Below, one piece after another: positions 34,059 through 45,700 of a stretch of 64,000 nt of DNA. A model generated the notes under the pieces. It made no database searches. It was not told the origin of the DNA and saw nothing but the letters and a program-made list of their open reading frames with translations. The DNA comes from Zerene cesonia (Eukaryota > Arthropoda > Insecta > Lepidoptera > Pieridae), in contig NC_052105.1 in NCBI RefSeq assembly GCF_012273895.1, positions 5,804,716 through 5,868,715 on the forward strand, given 5' to 3'. The position numbers and the translations under genes are program-made. Positions within the stretch are counted from its first letter, which is position 1, and every line of letters starts with the position of its first letter.

Positions 34059-35298
34059 TTTTCTCTTGATTTACTCCGTAATATCAATATATTTAATTCT
34101 TTCGGTGTTTCAAATGCATACAACTATGATTTACAAAAACGAAAAATGACATATCATCGACGATATAACAGATCTCAGAATAATTTACTTGAATTGTATA
34201 GATAAAAAATATCTAATACATGTTATTATTTTGTTGCCATACCTACTATATATTTATAGTTTTCAAGTCATAATAATATTGATGGAGTATTTTGAAAAAG
34301 TAATAATCCATCAACATTAATAAATTTTAGGTATGACAAAAATTTTAGGGATGACAAAAGATTTAATAGACCTTACCTTTCACAAGGCGACCTAAGTAGA
34401 TAATGACGGTGGAAAGGTTTAAAAGGATAATCGTGAGACGAGTTAGTCCTTAATTTTCTTAAAATTAATAATGTATTTCATATTCAATATTTTTAATGTA
34501 AATATGACATTTTGACTATTGCAAAAGCATAAAGTTGACCATTGAAATATTCGTGCATCGATCGCAGAATAAGCATTACCAGATAAAGTAATGAATGATC
34601 ACTACTACTCATTGTAATAGATGGCATTAAAGGAAATTAGCATGACACATAAATTACTTATAATTGTAAATTAATGTAGATCTTTTGTTTTTGTACCTCG
34701 TGTAGTATAGTTTAGCATATATAGGTAGGTACTCATATTGCTTATAAGGAAAATGGAAAAGGAAATCGATTATCAAAATGATTATGCATAGTAACTTTAA
34801 TTCATAGCTACTACTTTCATAGATAGTGTCAGTGGAGCTAAGCTAAGTTTTTCTTTCAACAATTAAAATCCATGTTCATATAGGGATAAACATTCTTATT
34901 TTATACCAATTATTATTCAAGCAACATAGTCATTAAACAGAAATTTATTGTTTGCGCAATCAATAAATTTTCATTAAATCGTGTATTCTTATTTATGAGC
35001 GCGGATATGTACACATGTGTGTGTATAAGATTTTCTCCTTAAATTTAATACCATACACATTTATTTATTAAACTATCTATTACTATTGTTTTTGTAAAAT
35101 TGTTATAAAAACTGATATTGGGTCCTTGTTACTCTGAAATAAAGAATTTATTATTATTAATATTATATTACACCTACCACAGCATTTCCTATTAAAATAT
35201 ACAAATACATATTACATGAACAGTGATCTCTTCCAGGCTACTTGAGGTAAAAGATAATTAAAAAACAAACCATTAATATGCGCGCTTAATTGAAAATA
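34059..35298. other. Spacer between PSMB3 promoter side and beta-ureidopropionase 3' end
   Basis: AT-rich. It includes the PSMB3 5' UTR and promoter. A segment near 35130-35170 (aataaagaatttattattat) looks like the tail of an old retroelement. No coding potential was recognised. Confidence 0.4.
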
Positions 35299-35441
35299 TT
35301 TATTTAGTTTTAGTAGTCTAACATATCAACTAAGATTCATTACTAAAGAAACAAAAGTTATACAAAATAGACATTAAGGCTTGTGTATTGACATGAAAAT
35401 AAACATATGAAATTTTAAGAATAAAAATAAAATATATTGTC

Positions 35442-36527
35442 TCAGTTTTCAACAACTTTCTGAAGATTGTCAGCGTACAAATCCAAACGCGAAGTCATAT
35501 GAAATCCCCACTGATCTTTTACTTGTCGACATTGGTTTAAATCAACTTCTACTATTAGTAAGCCGTCTCGATTTTTTGGGAGTCCTGGTGTCCTTAACCC
35601 ATTGGGTGCAGTCACGTAACTGGAACCGTAATAAGATCTTTTTATATTATCATTACCAACAGTAAATTCTTCTGTTCCGACTCTATTAATGCTACAAGTG
35701 AAATACCCATTCGCTATAGCAGCATTACGGGCCTCGATGCCCCAAAACGATTCACCAAATTCTGAAATCGTTGCTGAAGGGTTAAAAACTATCTCTGCTC
35801 CGTTTAGCGCAAACATCAACCAATTTAATGCATGATGCCGTCCATAGCAGATATTTACAGCAATTTTACCGTATTTAGTGTCAAAGACTGGATGATTGGT
35901 GTTGCCAGGTGCATAATATGTTGTTTCGTTAAAACTTCCAACGCTTGGCAGATGGTTTTTGCGATGTTTACCAACATAATTGCCTTGTTCATTAATTACC
36001 ACTGCCGTATTCCACCAAACACCATCTTCATTTTCCAGTATTGGTGATATGATAATTATTTCGAATCTTTTAGCTAACTTGCTAAGGAATTTTGTACTCG
36101 GCCCATCATCAGGCGATTCCGCAAAGTCAGCCCATCGTTTCCTCTCTCTTGTGCACAAAAAGAAAGGCATCGACCATGTTTCTTGTAAACATAGCACTTT
36201 CACCTCTTCCGACGCCGCTGCTTCAATAATTCTTTCAATCTTATTGAATATAGCTTGCCTCTGTTGATTAATGGGCTTATCGGTTGATAAAACAATCGAA
36301 TGTTGTACCAAACCTAACCTCAAAATTCTGGGTTCACGAAGTTGCTCCTTTGACGCGATAAACGAAAATCCCAAAACATCGAAATTATACTTCACGCCTG
36401 CGTCTTTTGTAGAATTCTTTATTTTCAACTCACAGTGCTCGGTCCTCCCGTAGTATATTCTATTAAATTCTTTTAATTCGTTTCCACTCAAATTATTCTT
36501 GATAACATCGTCGAGAGATCGCTCCAT
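35442..36527 (-). CDS. Beta-ureidopropionase (N-carbamoyl-beta-alanine amidohydrolase), paralogue A, intronless
   Basis: A single exon of 361 residues from the preferred ATG at 36527. An in-frame ATG at 36542 would add MYCIK, but the sister gene aligns from MERSLDD. A carbon-nitrogen hydrolase of the nitrilase fold, it makes beta-alanine, CO2 and ammonia in the last step of reductive uracil breakdown. The catalytic triad is present: E116 (CLQETW), K190 (GKHRKNH) and C227 (VNICYGRHH). Compared with paralogue B and human UPB1 it lacks about seven residues after INRVGTEEF, has PSVGSFNE in place of the usual PRVGDFNE, and stops at VVEN without the C-terminal extension. The reading frame is intact, so it is not an obvious pseudogene. 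An AATAAA signal on the - strand lies at 35304-35299. Confidence 0.9.
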   Translation of the reverse strand: MERSLDDVIKNNLSGNELKEFNRIYYGRTEHCELKIKNSTKDAGVKYNFDVLGFSFIASKEQLREPRILRLGLVQHSIVLSTDKPINQQRQAIFNKIERIIEAAASEEVKVLCLQETWSMPFFLCTRERKRWADFAESPDDGPSTKFLSKLAKRFEIIIISPILENEDGVWWNTAVVINEQGNYVGKHRKNHLPSVGSFNETTYYAPGNTNHPVFDTKYGKIAVNICYGRHHALNWLMFALNGAEIVFNPSATISEFGESFWGIEARNAAIANGYFTCSINRVGTEEFTVGNDNIKRSYYGSSYVTAPNGLRTPGLPKNRDGLLIVEVDLNQCRQVKDQWGFHMTSRLDLYADNLQKVVEN

Positions 36528-36862
36528 TTTAATGCAATACACGGTCCAATGTAGCTTTGTATAGATAAGTAAACATTACGTAAGAGCTTGCGACGCAAAT
36601 AAAATATCTTAACACATATGTATTGAGATACCTATGTTTCAATGTTTAACACCGGTTGGGGCTTGATGCATTGACTATTAAGTTGGTCACATTCGCAGTG
36701 CGAATTAATTGCCATATGCTAAAAATAACTAGAAGTTCTAATCTAGTCACGTAGGCTGCAGGTATTCTACATAATTACTATGGGTGGCATAATTTATTTG
36801 CGATTATTAACGCTGCATACGAATCTTGCACACATAATGTTATACATACTACTATTTCTATT

Positions 36863-37062
36863 TCTACTAATATTATAAATGCGAAAGTTTGTAAGGATGT
36901 GTATATGTTTGTTACTCTTTCACGCAGAAAATACTGAACCGATTGCAATGAAATTTGGTACGTAGACAGCTGGACAATTGGAATAACATATAGGAAACTT
37001 TTTATCCCGATATTCCTATAGAATACGGACTTACGAGGGTGAAGCCGCGGGGCGCAGCTAGT
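36863..37062 (+). repeat. Helitron-like 'family B' element, complete
   Basis: Begins TCtactaatattataaatg and ends 'ccgcggggcgcagCTAG|T'. Inserted between the divergent beta-ureidopropionase genes. Confidence 0.75.
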
Positions 37063-37540
37063 ATGTTATAAATCGCAATCTATCAATCTGTTCCATTAAA
37101 GGATGTCTAATAAAAATGTTATTATAAAATAGTAATACTAATGACGTGTTTTTTTAGTTTAAAATGAAGAATTTCTTGTATAGTAGGCTTCCATTTATAA
37201 TTATGATCAATTATGTTTCAATAAATATTAAACTCTTTGATAACTCACTATGCAAAATCGTTATTAAATATAATGACAGTAAATTGATAAGAAAAGTAGA
37301 AAGTTTATCAATTTTGCCTCTATTAATGGATTTATTAACATCGTGAACTTCGCTTTAATACTTCATATCAAGTCGTTAAACTAATAATAAGAGTTTACTA
37401 TCGACTGATCAAATATTTTCGTTCATACGATATTGTTTGAAACATATCTAAGGTCACGGGGCTCTAGTCAAACCACCCAAGTAGATAAACAACTGTCATC
37501 TTATTAATTGCCCTACACAACCGGTGACAAGCCGCTAAGC

Positions 37541-37580
37541 TATTTAAAGGCGGGATTGATCGAGAAAATGTAGTCAATCG
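37541..37580 (+). promoter_or_regulatory. TATA box and initiator of beta-ureidopropionase paralogue B
   Basis: TATTTAAAG at 37541-37549, with TAGTCAATCG at 37571-37580 as a plausible transcription start. The spacing of about 30 bp is right, and the start codon at 37612 leaves a leader of about 35-40 nt. Confidence 0.55.
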
Positions 37581-37611
37581 AACCTTATACATCAGATCGC
37601 ACGCTTCCAAC

Positions 37612-38796
37612 ATGGACGGAGAAACTAAAAGCCTCGAATCTATCATTGAAAACAATCTAAACGGCCGGGACTTGGACGAGTTTAACAGAATATATTACGG
37701 ACGGAAGAACCACCATGAGGTCCAGTTAAAGGAATCTTCCATTGCTGCTGCCAAGGACAATAACTTCGAAATCGCTGCCTACGCCTTCCCTGCTAAGAAG
37801 GAGCACACCAGGCCACCTAGAATTGTCAAGGTAGGAGTAATCCAGCACTCCATCGCCGTACCCACTGACCGGCCAATTAATGAACAAAAGAACGCAATAT
37901 TCGCGAAAGTGAAGAAAATCATTGACGTAGCTGGCCAAGAGGGCGTGAACATAATTTGTTTCCAAGAGCTATGGAATATGCCATTCGCATTTTGCACCAG
38001 GGAGAAACAGCCATGGTGTGAGTTTGCTGAATCCGCTGAAGATGGCCCCACGACGCGTTTCCTCCGCGAGCTTGCAATCAAATACGCAATGGTCATCGTG
38101 TCGTCGATCCTCGAGAGGGACGAGAAGCACGCTGATATCCTGTGGAACACCGCAGTTATTATTAGCGACACGGGGAACGTGATCGGCAAGCACCGCAAAA
38201 ACCACATTCCGCGAGTGGGCGACTTCAATGAATCTAATTACTACATGGAGGGCAACACGGGACACCCAGTTTTTGCGACTCGGTACGGTAAAATCGCTGT
38301 TAATATTTGCTTTGGGCGTCATCACGTATTGAACTGGATGATGTTCGGGCAGAACGGCGCTGAGATCGTTTTCAACCCCTCAGCCACGATCGCTGCAGAG
38401 GCCGGTAGTGAGTACATGTGGAATATCGAAGCGAGGAACGCTGCTATAACCAATTGTTACTTCACAGCGGCTATCAACAGAGTTGGTTATGAGGAGTTCC
38501 CGAACGAGTTCACATCGGCTGATGGGAAACCTGCGCATAAAGACTTGGGCCTGTTCTATGGGTCCAGCTACTTTAGCGCTCCAGATGGAGTCAGGTGTCC
38601 AGGATTATCCCGTACCAGAGATGGTTTATTGATTTCCGTAATGGATTTGAACATGAACAGGCAGATAAGAGATCGTCGTTGTTATTACATGACGCAACGA
38701 TTGGATATGTATGTCAAGAGTCTGAGCAAAGTTTTGGAGTTAGATTTTAAGCCTCAGGTTGTTCATGAGAACGAGAAGTGTAAGGATAAGGAATAA
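37612..38796 (+). CDS. pyd3: Beta-ureidopropionase, paralogue B, intronless
   Basis: A single exon of 394 residues. It is very close to animal UPB1/Drosophila pyd3 over its full length. The catalytic residues fall at exactly the human positions: E119 (CFQELW), K196 (GKHRKNHIPRVGDFNE) and C233 (VNICFGRHH). The conserved EFPNEFTSADGKPAHKD loop is present, unlike in paralogue A, and NRDGLL-type motifs appear as TRDGLL. The last 18 residues or so (PQVVHENEKCKDKE) are a charged extension. The product, beta-alanine, feeds cuticle tanning and pigment (N-beta-alanyldopamine) in insects, so this is the better candidate for the main enzyme. GC content is higher than in paralogue A. Poly(A) signal at 38822-38827. 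Confidence 0.95.
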   Translation: MDGETKSLESIIENNLNGRDLDEFNRIYYGRKNHHEVQLKESSIAAAKDNNFEIAAYAFPAKKEHTRPPRIVKVGVIQHSIAVPTDRPINEQKNAIFAKVKKIIDVAGQEGVNIICFQELWNMPFAFCTREKQPWCEFAESAEDGPTTRFLRELAIKYAMVIVSSILERDEKHADILWNTAVIISDTGNVIGKHRKNHIPRVGDFNESNYYMEGNTGHPVFATRYGKIAVNICFGRHHVLNWMMFGQNGAEIVFNPSATIAAEAGSEYMWNIEARNAAITNCYFTAAINRVGYEEFPNEFTSADGKPAHKDLGLFYGSSYFSAPDGVRCPGLSRTRDGLLISVMDLNMNRQIRDRRCYYMTQRLDMYVKSLSKVLELDFKPQVVHENEKCKDKE

Positions 38797-39112
38797 TACG
38801 GATCATGTCACTGTTGATTTAAATAAAAACCGTTACAAATAAAAATATTTTTAAAAGTATATGCCTATGTCTTTTATTTTTTCTTATTAGGAGAAGATAA
38901 TTAATTTTTTTAGTTGGGTTTTATATTATTTATATAATCATCCTTTTATCCATGATAATAAAAAAAAAAACTGTTTAAATATTCTTTCTTAATACATAAG
39001 ATTTAATTAAAATTCTACTCTGTAATTATATCCTCACAAACAAATAAATCTATTAACAATGCAATTACGTAGGTATTAATGTTGATTCTTATGTTTTTAC
39101 TACACATAATCT

Positions 39113-39318
39113 TAATAATATATAAAAATCCACTGTCATTATGCATGTTCACAATGAACTCTTCACCAACACAACCTATTTTGATGAAATTTGGCAATAA
39201 TTTGGTCCAACTTAATATATAGGATAGTTTTTATTTCGATTAATTAATCCAATAATGTATAATCTTAATATTTTTAATTATTACTTAGCCACAGCAACGC
39301 GTGGCCGGGTATGCTACT
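39113..39318 (+). repeat. Helitron-like repeat, 'acgcgtggccgggtatgcta' subfamily
   Basis: Forward relative of 13884-14097: contains cactgtcattatgcatgttc, 'aacacaacctattttgatga' and ends 'gcgtggccgggtatgctact'. Confidence 0.6.
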
Positions 39319-39400
39319 TATATTAATCATTAGTTTTCATAAACAACATAAGCATACTAATCTTAGTATACTAAGATAAATATAATAACTTTCGCGTTTA

Positions 39401-39601
39401 TCCTACAAATATTATAAATGCGAAAGTTTGTAAGGATATGTGTGTGTTTGTTGCTCTTTCACACAAAAACTACTGAACCGATTGCAATGAAATTTGGTAC
39501 GTAGATAGCTGGACAACTGGAATAACATATAGGCAACTTTTAGTCTCAATATTCCTAGAGGATATGGACTTACGCGGGTGAAACCGCGGGGCGAATCTAG
39601 T
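39401..39601 (+). repeat. Helitron-like 'family B' element
   Basis: Starts TCctacaaatattataaatg and ends 'ccgcggggcgaatCTAG|T'. Confidence 0.75.
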
Positions 39602-39603
39602 AA

Positions 39604-39762
39604 TCTTATAAACGCGAAAGTGTGTATCTTATGTTACTTTTTCACGCAAACACCTCTGCTGGGATCTCCATGAAATTTGGTACAGAAACAGATTATAGTT
39701 TTAACACATAAACTACATTTTAGCCGAGTACCACGCGAGTAAAGCCGCACGTTCCAGCTAGT
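39604..39762 (+). repeat. Second Helitron-like element abutting the previous one
   Basis: Starts TCttataaacgcgaaagtgt and ends 'gcacgttccagCTAG|T'. Only about two bases separate it from the CTAG|T end of the upstream element, so the two lie head to tail. Confidence 0.65.
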
Positions 39763-39913
39763 TAAATTATTTGCAGAAACTTAATTCTTGTGCGCGCCTA
39801 GGCTTGCGTTGTCAAACGAAATTTCCATGGGACTGATATATTTCACTACGACACAAAATAGCGTAGGTATATTACTCTCTAGCCTCCAAAGAAAAAAATC
39901 ATATTATGATAAA

Positions 39914-40115
39914 ACTAGCTGCGCCCCGCGGTTTCACCCGCATAAGTCCGTATCCCGTAAGAATGCTGGGATAAAAAGTTGCCTATGTGTTATTTCAGTT
40001 GTTCTGCTATCTACGTACCAAATTTTCTTTGCAATCGGTTCAGTAGTTTTTGTGTGAAATAGTAACAAACATACACACATCCATACAAAATTTCTCATTT
40101 ATAATATTAGTAGGA
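39914..40115 (-). repeat. Helitron-like 'family B' element, complete
   Basis: From ACTAG|ctgcgccccgcggtt to 'ttataatattagtagga'. Confidence 0.75.
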
Positions 40116-40473
40116 TTAGCCGTGAGGGGCATACAGGAACAACATATAATATAATGTATATTATCTAATAAATAAAAAAAAATCGGGAACTACTAGACCC
40201 GTTTAGACGAAGTTTTATACCGAGATAGTTAAAGACAGGAAAAAATGTTTTTAAAGCTTGTCTTGAAGGCGGAAAACTTCTTATTGAAATATATATTGTG
40301 ATATTTAGATTGCAATCTCTCTGTATATAATTGTTTAAAAATACGATAAGTAAATAAATGTTATATTTATGTATGAATTTATCTAACATGGTTCAAAAAA
40401 TTAATCGCAGGTTTTCTATTATTAGATCTTCTTGCGTTTGATTTTACGCGAGTATTAAATATACATTTAAGAT
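40116..40473. other. Spacer without recognised content
   Basis: AT-rich. A short - strand frame (40165-40389) is Ile/Tyr/Asn-rich and not convincing. Confidence 0.4.
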
Positions 40474-40616
40474 GAAATTAAAGACTTTTCAACGGATTTT
40501 AAACGCGATTTATTTATTATATTATTAACCCGACGTTTCCAATACTTTACAGCGAGCTTGGTCACAGGGAGGCTGAGTCTCGCTCCTTTAAAATCCGTTA
40601 AAAATTCTTTAATTTC
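40474..40616. mobile_element. MITE with 30-bp terminal inverted repeats
   Basis: The left end at 40474-40503 begins gaaattaaagacttttcaac. The right end at 40587-40616 is its reverse complement with 2 mismatches in 30. The 143-bp element has an internal part containing 'cccgacgtttccaatacttt' and 'ggctgagtctcgctcc' and no coding capacity. No clear target-site duplication was seen. Confidence 0.7.
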
Positions 40617-41938
40617 TAAATATTATTAGATTGTTCATCTGTCTTTTCACCTTTTTAGTTTATCGCTAATAATTAATATTATAAGTGCGAACGTCAACAT
40701 ACTTTGAGTTTTGAGCTTATCTTTCATTTTATGGAAAAGTTAAATTATCTGTTTACGAATATGAGTTTGTTTACAATATATCCTTACATTTGTTTATTAT
40801 CTAATAGTTATTTTTCTCTGATAATATTTATTTCGGTGCAACGCGGGTAACGCCTACTTTAGGTCGTGACCCTTGATTATAAATATTTTCGAATCTTGTT
40901 TGCTTTGTTAATTTATCATTTGTTATTTCTTTAATAGCAGTCCAGCAGTTCTACTAATTTTAGTTTTGTTTTTACAAAATTTACAAAATTGAAAAAAAAA
41001 ATACAGTTTAATTTTCAGTTTTATAGCATTGAAATGCTTTAAAAATGAGAAATTTTGAAAGAATAGAATACAAATCTATATAATACTTTATAAATGGGAA
41101 ATTTTGAATTAATAGAAATCAAATCTATAAGGATAGAAATCAGATCCCGCCTCACGATCAAATTATTTCTATTTTTTCATAATTTCCCAAAAATACAGTT
41201 GCTACTAAGTAATACATTACTATTTATTAGTAAAAATCGCCTATAAAAATCTGAATAGTATCTTTGTAGTTATTCTTTAGCTTGGGCATCGACTATACCC
41301 AAAATTAAATATTATAAATGTGAAAGTTAGCTCTTTTATCCCGATTAAATGCTCCCTTGGGATAAAACAGGAATCGTGTATCCGGGCGGAGACTTTATTT
41401 TATGACTGACTATCCACTCTTGGTTTTGCTTGCCTTTCATATGAGTTATACTAGCATTTTGTTCGCGGCTTTACTCATGTGCGGATTTCTGAAGAGTAGG
41501 TAATATGACATCTTTATACCTTAGATGCGGTTATCTCTTTAATTGTGTATTTTACCAAAAACCCTATTTAGAAACCTGTAGTTCATTACGCATTCGACGA
41601 TGCATTATCCCCATATAGGGAAAGCCAACTACAAAAAAAAAACATACTTTCAAATATAATGGCCAATAAGTTGAAATTAATATTGGTACTAAATATATAA
41701 ATGATTTAAATATAATCGATGGCTCACTGATTGCCGCACATATAAAAAGATAAACAGAAAAAAATGCTTTGGGGGTCTATTAAATAATCGTATTGTATTA
41801 GCGTTTAGCATTGCATTAAAATATTAGTTACTTACATATTATACACATATTAGTACAATTCTCTTTTTTATGTACAAAAATGATCTACTTTAAACCAACG
41901 TTCCCAAAAACAAGAGGATTCACAATTCGACAGTTTTT
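40617..41938. other. Repeat-poor spacer
   Basis: AT-rich. The only recognised item is a Helitron-like fragment at about 41300-41395 ('attaaatgctcccttgggat', 'ggaatcgtgtatccgggcgg'). No gene was seen. Confidence 0.4.
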
Positions 41939-42135
41939 TTGCTTACATGATTACACCGTGGGTGTAAGAACTAGCTGTTTGCCCTGGCTTTTCCCGTGGT
42001 TCATATATAGTCTATGTCACTCAGTGAAGTTGTAACATTCTAATGGTGTACGAATTTTTGATATCGGTCTAGTGGTTTTTGCGTCAAAAACGTTACAAAC
42101 ATACAAAAGATTCCTCCCTATAATATCAGTGTAGA
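41939..42135 (-). repeat. Helitron-like repeat, 'gtttgccctggcttttcccg' subfamily
   Basis: Begins near ACTAGctgtttgccctggct and contains 'ctagtggtttttgcgtcaaa'. A relative lies at 10412-10600. Confidence 0.55.
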
Positions 42136-42494
42136 TTTATTCCATTTATATGTTTATTTTTCAGCCTGTTAGTTAGATATTTATTAAAGTATTGAAAAAA
42201 TTTAGAACTAAAAATATTGATTTAAGTTCCTAAACCTATATTTACAGTGGAATTGTTCGTATTACAATAATTTAGAAAGCAAATACAAAATCATAATAGT
42301 ATGTTATAAGCCTATACGATACAATTATAGTTGTCATATTTTCCATTATTTGTAAATATAATATGTAAAAGGGATTTCACACCCATGTGCTAAATTGGTA
42401 CCTAAGGACTTTAAATGTGGTAATTGTTTTTACATTGAATCTTTAAAAACATCACGCACTAATATCATGCTAATATGATATTATTTTATTACAA

Positions 42495-42701
42495 TCCTAC
42501 TAATATTATTATAAATGCGAAGGTTTGTAAGGATGTGTGTGTGTTTGTTTTTCTTTCACACAAAAACGACTGAACTGATTGTAATAAAATTTGGTACGTA
42601 GACAGTTGGACAACTGGAATAACATATAGGCAACTTTTTATCACGATATTACTTAATACGGATACGGACTTACGCGGATGACACCGCGGTGCGCAGTTAG
42701 T
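42495..42701 (+). repeat. Helitron-like 'family B' element
   Basis: Starts TCctactaatattattataa and ends 'ccgcggtgcgcagTTAG|T', so the terminal CTAG is mutated to TTAG. Confidence 0.7.
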
Positions 42702-45700
42702 AGGATCATAAACATAACAGTTATACGCATACTAACTAGTGTTTATACATATTTACGTTCGTTTATACTATTTTATATATAAATCCCATATTTAAAGAGA
42801 ATCAGTTCAGCAGCTGTAACAGTTAAGAGTTAAGACAATGTAAAAAATCACAGCAAGCAAAATAAAAACGACAATAGCTTTTTCACTTCAAAAATATAAT
42901 ACAATGCGACTAAATTGAGAATTTACAATGATTTACAACCTTAATGTGACGTCATAGCAGTTAATTCCAATTAATATAATATTTTATTAAAAATATGGAA
43001 ATTTTGATTAATAATCCAAGTTGAGCAATATGAACAGATTTACAGTGTATCGTAGTTTTCTTTAATCTTTATTCACAAACATACGTACATAGAACCTTTT
43101 CCTGTATAGAAGTCGGCGACGGAAAATCCAACCAATATGCAACTTTTTAAATTTTTTTTACTGTAGGTTATTAATCAAAAATTCATCGGTAATCGAAATG
43201 TATAACAATAGAAAATAGAGATTAATTTTGTTAAAACTCAGTATTCAGTTTTGCGACAATGAATTTTTAATTTGACAACACTACAAGTGACAGCTAAAAC
43301 GTTAAAAGCGCGCGAAGCTCAACATTATAATTCCAGTGTAATTTTCTCACTCCGACCGAGAGATGTCGCTAATGTGTTGCTCTCTTGCGGATGTTGCACC
43401 ATCAAGCCATCATTTCTGCAAATTTAACGTGCAACCGCATTGGTCTCTGTGCAGAGATTCGTTAAGGTTCATTTTTTATTGTGCTAACGAAATTAATGTC
43501 AGTGATAATGTGGTTACCATTGCTTTCTAGTGCACTTGGCGCCCGTGACATCCATTACGGAAATGATATTTCGAAATAGGGTTGTCGAAAAATGTAAAGA
43601 AAAGCAAAAAAAAAATATTTTTTTACTTTTTTTATAAGGTCACCACATGTAATAATTGTTAATCTATGCTTATTATATATAATATAAATCTTCATAGTTG
43701 GTTTGTATGAACGTCTTAATCTCAGGAACTTCTGGTTGGGATATTTTTGTTGAATAGTTTATTTATTAAAAGCTAGGTTATATATCATCAAATGCGACTT
43801 GTGTGTATGTATAACCAATGTAATTATAAACAAAACGTATTAAAAGGCCTATTTTATAATGAATTACGTAAGATATCTAATGTAAAAGTGCTAAGTGTTT
43901 ATAATACATATCATTGGAAATAAAAGTGTTTTTTTAACAAATATTTTTGGGTCACATCGGGGAATATTAAATAACACAATTTCGGCTTCGTATTTACTAA
44001 ATGAAACATAAACAATTCTATATTATATAAGACCATGTTTATGTTTGGTGCGCCATCTTTTTGAAATAGTAGGTCTATGATGTGGGACATAACCGCCAAA
44101 TTTTCCATTTTCGATCTAGATAGGCAAGAGGTTATACTAATACATATAATTCTATGAACGCGGTTTCACCTGCAGACAAAACCACAGACAAAAACTTTAA
44201 TTTCTTATTTCCATCCCCTTATTAATAAAAAAGTAGTATTTTTGAGCCTGACACTTCAGCTCTTTTTATTCCTATTCAAATTGTTCCTGTGGTTTAGCTA
44301 GGTAGGGTAGCAGATAGACAAGCAGAGTTATGAAGAAATAAATTTGTATTATTATTTTTGTGGGTACTTATAGTAGCATCTTATGAAATGAGCTGGAATC
44401 GAAAATATATCTTTAGAATCTTATCAGTCTAAAATGATAAGATTCTAATGTTCGACTCACGAAAGTAAATGTAAAATAGAAAAGCAGGTGTCTCGATAAA
44501 TCTTAACAACTATAACGCAATAAGAATTGTCAACCCTGCAGGCAACTGGGTCGCGAGAGAAGTACAAGAGGGTAGTGTCGTCTGCGGAAGTCATGGGTAT
44601 ATTTCCACTTATTTCGCACACATAAAACCGTACCTATAAAGTTAGTATTACAGCTCTATTGTAGTGTCTAGACTAGACTCTTGATTGTCCATGCCTTCCT
44701 ATTAAGTCTAGATCCCATGATTAAATACTAAAGGTATATCTTGATAATGAAACTTTCCTTTGGCGGAGGATCATAAAATGGATTAAGCAGTTTTGAGGCT
44801 ATCCATTATAAAAGACAAATGACCAAATCTTTTATTTTTAACCACCGTTCCTGGTAACGCAGACGGTTTTCAATTTGACTATGTTTTTCTTTTTGGTTTT
44901 CTCCGTGGGTTTTCAACCAATTGACAAGATTATGATATTACGCTATTTTTGTGTTTGATGGGAAATTATTTTTGTATTAGAATTTGGAGTGGTTCCCTTC
45001 GTAATTTGGATGACGTTTTTTGGTTTAGTACTTACGTTATAGAACTTTCTTCTTGAAGCTTTAGCATCGTGATGTTACGTTAAGCCATGTAGGCGACAAT
45101 ATATATTATATATAAGCTTAATGCAACTAATAGTCTTCTTCAAATGATCACTGAAGAATGAAAAAGTTTATGCTAAGTCCTGTCTCTAGGGACGTTCAAA
45201 TTGCGCACCTGTTATTCGGATAGCAATTTATTTTAAATCGACTTCAAGCTTAGCTTGAATACCTTGCATATATCATACATTACCTAATTTGCTTTGAAGA
45301 AACTTTAGAAACATATTTCAAATAACATCTACTTAAAATGCCCTCATGCACCTGTTTCCTTTTTAAATTGTATATATTTTTTTTAATTAGAAGTTTACCA
45401 AAACAAATATTTGTTTTTAAATTCTTTATCTGACATTAATAAACATTGCGTTCGTTAATTTTTTGCATCTGGTAATTAAGGTCGTTACGTTTCGGATGAA
45501 ACATGGCCGTACTACCGTTTCCGGCGGGACTTTTTTAATTTTTCATTTACGCTCGGCGATTTCAATTTTTCCGCTAATTTCTCATTTAAGTTCGTTGTAT
45601 TATTCTAAGACATAATTTCTCATTTAAATTAGCGGGTTGCCATATTAAAATATGTACGCAGATTATACATTAATTATTAGAAAGTTTTCTTTTTAAGATC

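Larger units (their letters stand above)
36528..37611. promoter_or_regulatory. Shared upstream region of two head-to-head beta-ureidopropionase genes
   Basis: 1084 bp separate the two starts. A Helitron-like element (36863-37062) sits in the middle. For paralogue B a TATA-like box is visible at 37541-37549, with an initiator-like sequence about 30 bp downstream. Confidence 0.5.

Noticed and set aside
37726..38325. Three - strand frames inside beta-ureidopropionase paralogue B
   Set aside because: They lie wholly within a verified coding exon on the other strand and have no family features.
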